Shown here: positions 59,711 to 64,000 of the stretch, piece after piece
Position numbering within the stretch: position 1 is the stretch's first letter
How the letters are laid out: each line of letters opens with the position of its first letter
From: Janthinobacterium sp051380875
Lineage (GTDB): Bacteria > Pseudomonadota > Gammaproteobacteria > Burkholderiales > Burkholderiaceae_D
Assembly: GCF_051380875.1 (NCBI RefSeq)
Contig: NZ_JBNYXW010000006.1
Location: 62,001 to 126,000, forward strand
Reading direction: 5' to 3'
Length of the DNA stretch: 64,000 bases
Notes under the pieces: model-generated
Database searches by the model: none
Told to the model about the DNA's origin: nothing
What the model saw: the letters and a program-made list of their open reading frames with translations, nothing else
Translations under genes and position numbers: made by a program

Positions 59711-62700
59711 ATGGGGGGCGCAGTCTTACCCGAGTATGCTGAGTTGTACTGCTTGAGCAACTTCAGCTTTTTGCATGGCGCCTCGCATGCGCAGGAACTG
59801 GTGGCGCGCGCCGTCCAGCTCGGTTACCACGCGCTGGCCATCACGGACGAGTGTTCGCTGGCCGGCGTGGTGCGCGCCCATGCGACGGCCAAGCGGGCCG
59901 GTTTCCCCTTGATTATCGGCGCGCATTTTCACCTGACGCAGGCCGATGGCAGGGCGCCCTTGTCCTTGCTGGCGCTGGTGCAGGACCGTGAAGGCTATGG
60001 CAATTTGTCGGAACTGATCACCATGGCGCGCACGCGGGCGGCCAAGGGGCGCTACCTGCTGACGCCGGACGATTTCGCCGCGCCGTCGCCCGAGTTTGCC
60101 CATTTGCAAGGTTTGCCGGGCTGTCTGATGATCTTGCTGCCCAGTTACCCGGCCCAGCCCGGCACCTTGCGCGCGCAAGGGGCGTGGATGGCCGCCACCT
60201 TTGGCAGCGGGCGCAGCTGGGTGGGCCTGAATTTGCTGCAGCGGGCGCAGGATCACGCGCACCGCCTTGCCGTGCAGGAAGCGGGCGAGGCGCAGGGCTT
60301 GCCCGTGGTGGCCGTCGGCCACGTGTGCATGCACGTGCGTTCGCGCAAGCCCCTGCTCGACACCCTGTGCGCCATTCGCGTGGGTAAACCCGTGGGCGAG
60401 TGCGGCTATGCGCTGGCGCAAAACGCGGAGCAGCATCTGCGCGCGCGCTTGCGCCTGGCCAATGTGTATCCGCCGCAGGCGCTGGCGGAAACCGTGCGCA
60501 TCGCGGGGATGTGCACATTTTCACTCGATACCTTGCGCTATGACTATCCCGACGAACTGGTGCCGCAGAAGCATACGCCGGCAACTTATTTGCGCCAGGA
60601 AACGTATGCGGGCGCACGCATGCGCTTCCCCTTGGGCATCCCGGCCAATGTGCTGCAGCAGATCGAGCATGAGCTGGAACTGATCGCCGATCTGTCCTAC
60701 GAAGCCTATTTTTTGACCGTGTATGACATCGTGCGCTTTGCCCGTTCGCAAAACATCCTGTGCCAGGGGCGGGGCTCGGCGGCCAATTCGGCCGTCTGCT
60801 ATTGCCTGCACATCACGGAAGTGGACCCGGCGCGCGGCAATTGCCTGGTCGAGCGCTTCATGTCGCGCGAGCGCAACGAGCCGCCCGATATCGACGTTGA
60901 TTTCGAGCACCAGCGGCGCGAGGAAGTGATTCAATATATCTACGCGAAATACGGGCGCGAGCGTGCTGCGCTGGCGGCCGTGGTGATCAGCTACCGGCCG
61001 AAAAGCGCCTTGCGCGATAGCGGCCGGGCGCTGGGCGTCGACTTGGCCATCGTGGAAAAAGTGACCAAGGCGCATCGCTGGTTCGACGGCAAGCACGACT
61101 TATTGAACCGCCTGGCCGAATGCGGGCTCGACCCGCAAGCACCGCTGTCGCAGCAGTGGGCCAGCCTGGCGCAGCAGCTGCTGGGCTTTCCGCGCCACCT
61201 GTCGCAGCATCCGGGCGGCTTTGTCATCGCGCAAGGCAAATTGTCGCGCCTGGTGCCGATTGAAAACGCCACCATGGCGGGGCGCAGCGTCATCGAGTGG
61301 GACAAGGATGACCTGGAAGAACTGGGCTTGATGAAGGTCGACGTGCTGGCGCTGGGCATGCTGTCGGCCCTGCGCCGCGCGCTGGAGCTGGTCAGTGTGC
61401 GGCGCGGCGAAGAATTCCGTTTGCAGGATATCCCTGCGGAAGACCCGGCCACCTACGACATGATGTGTCTGGCCGACACCATCGGCGTGTTCCAGATCGA
61501 GTCGCGCGCGCAGATGAGCATGTTGCCGCGTTTGCGCCCGCGCCAATTCTATGACCTCGTCATCGAAGTGGCGCTGGTGCGCCCCGGCCCCATCCAGGGC
61601 GGCATGGTGCATCCGTATCTGCAGCGGCGCCAGCAGAAGGAAGCCGTGGTGTATCCGAAGGGACTGGAAAAGGCGCTGGGGCGCACGCTGGGCATCCCGA
61701 TCTTCCAGGAGCAAGTGATGCAGGTGGCCGTCATCGCCGCCGATTTCACGCCCGGCGAAGCGGACCAGCTGCGGCGCGCCATGGCAGCCTGGAAACGCAA
61801 GGGTGGCATGAACAATTATCAGGAACGTATCGTCGAGGCGATGGTCAAAAATGAGTATGACCGGAAGTTCGCGGAAGCCATCTTCAGCCAGATCGAAGGT
61901 TTTGGCGAATACGGCTTTCCCGAATCGCATGCGGCCAGCTTCGCGCTGCTGACGTATGCCAGTTCCTGGCTGAAATGCCACGAACCGGCCGTCTTTCTGT
62001 GCGCCTTGCTCAACAGCCAGCCCATGGGTTTTTACAGCCCCTCGCAACTGGTGCAGGATGCGCGCCGCCATGGCGTGCAAGTGCTGCCCGTCGATGTGGC
62101 CGTCAGCGGCTGGGAAGCGAAGTTGGAAGCGAAGTTGGAAGGGACACTGGAAGGGCCGTGCCCTGAGCCGGCCGTGCGCCTGGGCTTGAACAGCCTGTTC
62201 GGCATGCGTGCAGAGACGGCCCAGCGCATCGAGGATGCGCGCGCCATCGCCCCCTTCGTGGACGTGGCCGACCTGGCGCGCCGTGGCGGCCTGGATCGGC
62301 ATGACTTGCAGGTTCTGGCCGCCGGCAACGCGCTGCACGCGCTGGCCGGCCACCGCCGCGAAGCGTTGTGGCAAGCGGCCGGCGCCGTGCCCGACAAGGA
62401 TCTGTTGCGTTGCACCACGCCAGAGGAAGACTTGCCCGTGCTGGCGGCCCCCACGGAAGGCGAAAGCATCGTCAGCGACTACCGTGCGCAGGGCCTGACT
62501 CTGGGGCGCCATCCGCTGGCGCTGCTGCGCAAGCAGTTGCTGGAACAGCGCTTCCTGCCTGCGTCCGCCCTGGCCAGCTACACGGATGGCCAGCTGGCGC
62601 GCGCCTGCGGCATCGTCACCGTGCGCCAGCGCCCGGGCACGGCCAAGGGCGTCATCTTCATGACGCTGGAAGACGAGACGGGCACGGTGAACGTCATCGT

Positions 62701-62872
62701 CTGGCCGGACCTGGTGGAAAGCCAGCGCCGTGAAGTGCTGAGTGCGCCGCTGCTGGGCGTGTACGGCGTGTGGCAGCGGGAAGGCATCGTGCGCAACCTG
62801 GTGGCCAGGCGCCTGGTCGACATGTCGCACCTGCTGGGGCGCTTGAGGACGAGCAGCCGCGATTTTTGCTGA
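59711..62872 (+). CDS. dnaE2: error-prone DNA polymerase DnaE2
   Basis: 1053 residues from ATG 59711, with GAGGTAG ahead. The PHP domain (~8-210; YCLSNFSFLHGASHAQELV) precedes the C-family polymerase palm (CQGRGSAANSAVCYCL, DIDVDFEHQRREEVIQYIYAKYG), fingers, the helix-hairpin-helix region, and a C-terminal OB domain. It is shorter than replicative DnaE (~1160), as expected for DnaE2. It forms the SOS mutasome with ImuA and ImuB. The LexA box upstream indicates damage induction. It is separated from imuA-imuB by 15.5 kb, unlike the usual imuA-imuB-dnaE2 operon. Confidence 0.95.
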   Translation: MGGAVLPEYAELYCLSNFSFLHGASHAQELVARAVQLGYHALAITDECSLAGVVRAHATAKRAGFPLIIGAHFHLTQADGRAPLSLLALVQDREGYGNLSELITMARTRAAKGRYLLTPDDFAAPSPEFAHLQGLPGCLMILLPSYPAQPGTLRAQGAWMAATFGSGRSWVGLNLLQRAQDHAHRLAVQEAGEAQGLPVVAVGHVCMHVRSRKPLLDTLCAIRVGKPVGECGYALAQNAEQHLRARLRLANVYPPQALAETVRIAGMCTFSLDTLRYDYPDELVPQKHTPATYLRQETYAGARMRFPLGIPANVLQQIEHELELIADLSYEAYFLTVYDIVRFARSQNILCQGRGSAANSAVCYCLHITEVDPARGNCLVERFMSRERNEPPDIDVDFEHQRREEVIQYIYAKYGRERAALAAVVISYRPKSALRDSGRALGVDLAIVEKVTKAHRWFDGKHDLLNRLAECGLDPQAPLSQQWASLAQQLLGFPRHLSQHPGGFVIAQGKLSRLVPIENATMAGRSVIEWDKDDLEELGLMKVDVLALGMLSALRRALELVSVRRGEEFRLQDIPAEDPATYDMMCLADTIGVFQIESRAQMSMLPRLRPRQFYDLVIEVALVRPGPIQGGMVHPYLQRRQQKEAVVYPKGLEKALGRTLGIPIFQEQVMQVAVIAADFTPGEADQLRRAMAAWKRKGGMNNYQERIVEAMVKNEYDRKFAEAIFSQIEGFGEYGFPESHAASFALLTYASSWLKCHEPAVFLCALLNSQPMGFYSPSQLVQDARRHGVQVLPVDVAVSGWEAKLEAKLEGTLEGPCPEPAVRLGLNSLFGMRAETAQRIEDARAIAPFVDVADLARRGGLDRHDLQVLAAGNALHALAGHRREALWQAAGAVPDKDLLRCTTPEEDLPVLAAPTEGESIVSDYRAQGLTLGRHPLALLRKQLLEQRFLPASALASYTDGQLARACGIVTVRQRPGTAKGVIFMTLEDETGTVNVIVWPDLVESQRREVLSAPLLGVYGVWQREGIVRNLVARRLVDMSHLLGRLRTSSRDFC

Positions 62873-62911
62873 GGGTTGTATCTTTTAGCAAGGGCATAGC
62901 ATGATTTACGC

Positions 62912-63391
62912 ATGACAACCTTGCCCATCATCACCCTGCGTCCCGCCTTGGTTGCCGACGCGCCCGCCCTCGTCGCCCTGATCGATGATCTGATGCCTTT
63001 CCTGACCCTGTGCCCGGACGGCGCGGGGGCGGAAAAGTTCATCGAACATTGCCGCCAGCCCGCCATCGAAGGCTATCTGTCGCTGCCCAATTACGCCTAT
63101 CAACTGGCGCATGTCGATGGCGCGTTGGCCGGCGTGGTGGCCATGCGCGACAACACGCATCTGTTCCACATGTTCGTGCCGCGCGCGCTGTACCGGCGCG
63201 CCATGGCGCGCCGTTTGTGGCAGGCAGCCCGCGATGCCGCGCTGGCCAGGGGCAATACAACGGGTTTTACGGTGAATTCCTCCGTGTACGCCTTGCCCCT
63301 GTATGCAAGCCTGGGTTTTACGCCCACCGGGCCGCGCGTGGAGGAGGGCGGCATCGCCTTCGTGCCGATGCGCAGAGAGTTGAATAATTAA
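62912..63391 (+). CDS. GNAT-family N-acetyltransferase
   Basis: 159 residues. The N-terminal LRPALVADAPALVALIDDL and the acetyl-CoA loop region around HMFVPRALYRRAMARRLWQAARDAAL, with VNSSVYALPLYASLGFTPTGP, mark the GNAT fold. The start is 39 bases after dnaE2. The substrate is not predictable. Confidence 0.9.
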   Translation: MTTLPIITLRPALVADAPALVALIDDLMPFLTLCPDGAGAEKFIEHCRQPAIEGYLSLPNYAYQLAHVDGALAGVVAMRDNTHLFHMFVPRALYRRAMARRLWQAARDAALARGNTTGFTVNSSVYALPLYASLGFTPTGPRVEEGGIAFVPMRRELNN

Positions 63392-63424
63392 CCCCGGCAG
63401 TTGTTTTGGGGTGGCTTTAGATGA

Positions 63425-64000
63425 TTACCAGCGCACGATCTTCCCCGGATTCATGATGTTCTTCGGGTCCAGCGCGTGTTTCAGCGCGCGCATGGTGTCG
63501 ATGGCGCCTTCTCCATGTTCTTCCACCAGGAAAGCCATCTTGTGCATGCCCACGCCGTGCTCGCCCGTGCAGGTGCCGTCCATGCCGATGGCGCGCGTGA
63601 CCATGTCGCTGTTGACCTTTTCCGCGCGCGCAATGTCCGCCGGATCATTCGGGTCGACCAGCATTTGCACGTGGAAATTGCCGTCGCCCACGTGGCCGAT
63701 GATGGCGTAGACCAGGCCTTGCGCTTCGCAATCTGCCTTGGTGGCCAGGATGCATTCGGCCAAGCGGGAAATGGGCACGCAGCAATCGGTGGAAATGGCG
63801 CGGCTGCCGGGGCGCAGTTGCAGCAGGGCAAAATACGCGTTGTGGCGCGCGGCCCACAGGCGCGAGCGATCCTCGGGGCGGCTGGCCCACTCGAAATCGC
63901 TGGCGCCGTGTTCCGCCGTGATGGCTTGCACCAGTTGCGCCTGCTCGGCCACGCTCGCCGGCGTGCCGTGGAATTCAAACAGCAGCAGCGGCTTTTCCGG
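63425..64000 (-). CDS. FAD-linked oxidase, C-terminal part (D-lactate/glycolate dehydrogenase type)
   Basis: 191 codons in the window; the gene continues beyond 64000. The FAD-oxidase C-terminal domain is recognised by CCVPISRLAECILATK, IGHVGDGNFHVQMLVDP and TCTGEHGVGMHKMAFL, ending ALDPKNIMNPGKIVRW. The family includes D-lactate dehydrogenase, GlcD and D-2-hydroxyglutarate dehydrogenase. The substrate cannot be decided from this part. Confidence 0.93.
   Translation of the reverse strand, partial: PEKPLLLFEFHGTPASVAEQAQLVQAITAEHGASDFEWASRPEDRSRLWAARHNAYFALLQLRPGSRAISTDCCVPISRLAECILATKADCEAQGLVYAIIGHVGDGNFHVQMLVDPNDPADIARAEKVNSDMVTRAIGMDGTCTGEHGVGMHKMAFLVEEHGEGAIDTMRALKHALDPKNIMNPGKIVRW

Noticed and set aside
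1..64000. CRISPR arrays, tRNA or rRNA genes, prophage or insertion-sequence transposases
   Set aside because: I looked for repeat-spacer arrays, tRNA-like T-loops and transposase motifs and saw none that I could support.

Overview
The window looks like a chromosomal segment of a betaproteobacterium of the Oxalobacteraceae (Janthinobacterium/Massilia/Duganella-like). This is inferred from the roughly 60-65% GC coding style, the gene orders yicC | rph-rdgB-hemW and gmk-rpoZ-spoT, an Entner-Doudoroff cluster controlled by HexR, and the families present. About 50 protein genes cover nearly all of the 64 kb. I saw no rRNA, tRNA, CRISPR array, prophage or transposase gene. Most of the window is housekeeping sequence. 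The less ordinary content lies in regulation, in palindromic repeats between genes, and in a few unusual gene architectures.

Layout. 1-4.5 kb (minus): a GGDEF diguanylate cyclase (cut by the window edge), a NarL-type response regulator, a PAS histidine kinase and a small membrane protein. 4.6-9.5 kb: greB, then spoT-rpoZ-gmk and yicC (minus). 9.8-12.5 kb: rph-rdgB-hemW (plus). 12.5-15.5 kb: a TPR lipoprotein and a Tar-like chemoreceptor. 15.8-26.5 kb: the sugar-phosphate block, with zwf-hexR-tal on minus, cheV on plus, pgi plus an SMP-30 lactonase-like gene on minus, and edd-eda on plus. Four near-identical HexR-type operators lie in front of zwf (two), pgi and edd. 27.5-29.5 kb: a CheY-CheC-(PAS-GGDEF) signalling operon. 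29.6-38.2 kb: rpiA, a DUF6622-like membrane protein, yggX, kdsA, argA and hrpA. 38.4-41.7 kb: a PRC-barrel protein, a PHB-depolymerase-like esterase with a Lys-Pro repeat, and a putative Na+/H+ antiporter. 41.8-44.2 kb: the SOS genes imuA-imuB. The third mutasome gene, dnaE2, lies separately at 59.7-62.9 kb, and each locus has its own LexA box. 44.3-48.9 kb: a glutathione S-transferase, an alpha/beta hydrolase, a small hypothetical, an M61 peptidase and an Hsp20. 49.2-52.8 kb: a DegQ/MucD-type protease with an OmpR-type two-component system. 52.9-59.6 kb: a CoaD-HD fusion protein, a DsbA-fold isomerase, a MarR-controlled oxidoreductase, a TonB receptor and a PhzF-like protein. 62.9-64 kb: a GNAT acetyltransferase and the C-terminal part of an FAD-linked oxidase.

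Functional links. HexR, Zwf, Pgi, Edd, Eda and possibly the SMP-30 lactonase form one Entner-Doudoroff regulon. Tal and RpiA add pentose-phosphate steps. ImuA, ImuB and DnaE2 together make the LexA-controlled mutagenic polymerase.

The pattern I find most worth pursuing is a set of palindromic elements without genes (about 63-161 bp, several families). Each lies within a few bases of the stop codon of a gene: hexR, argA, a hypothetical at 45950, hrpA, imuA and zwf. In imuA the element is read through and supplies the C-terminal codons. Copy numbers elsewhere in the genome cannot be known from this window.
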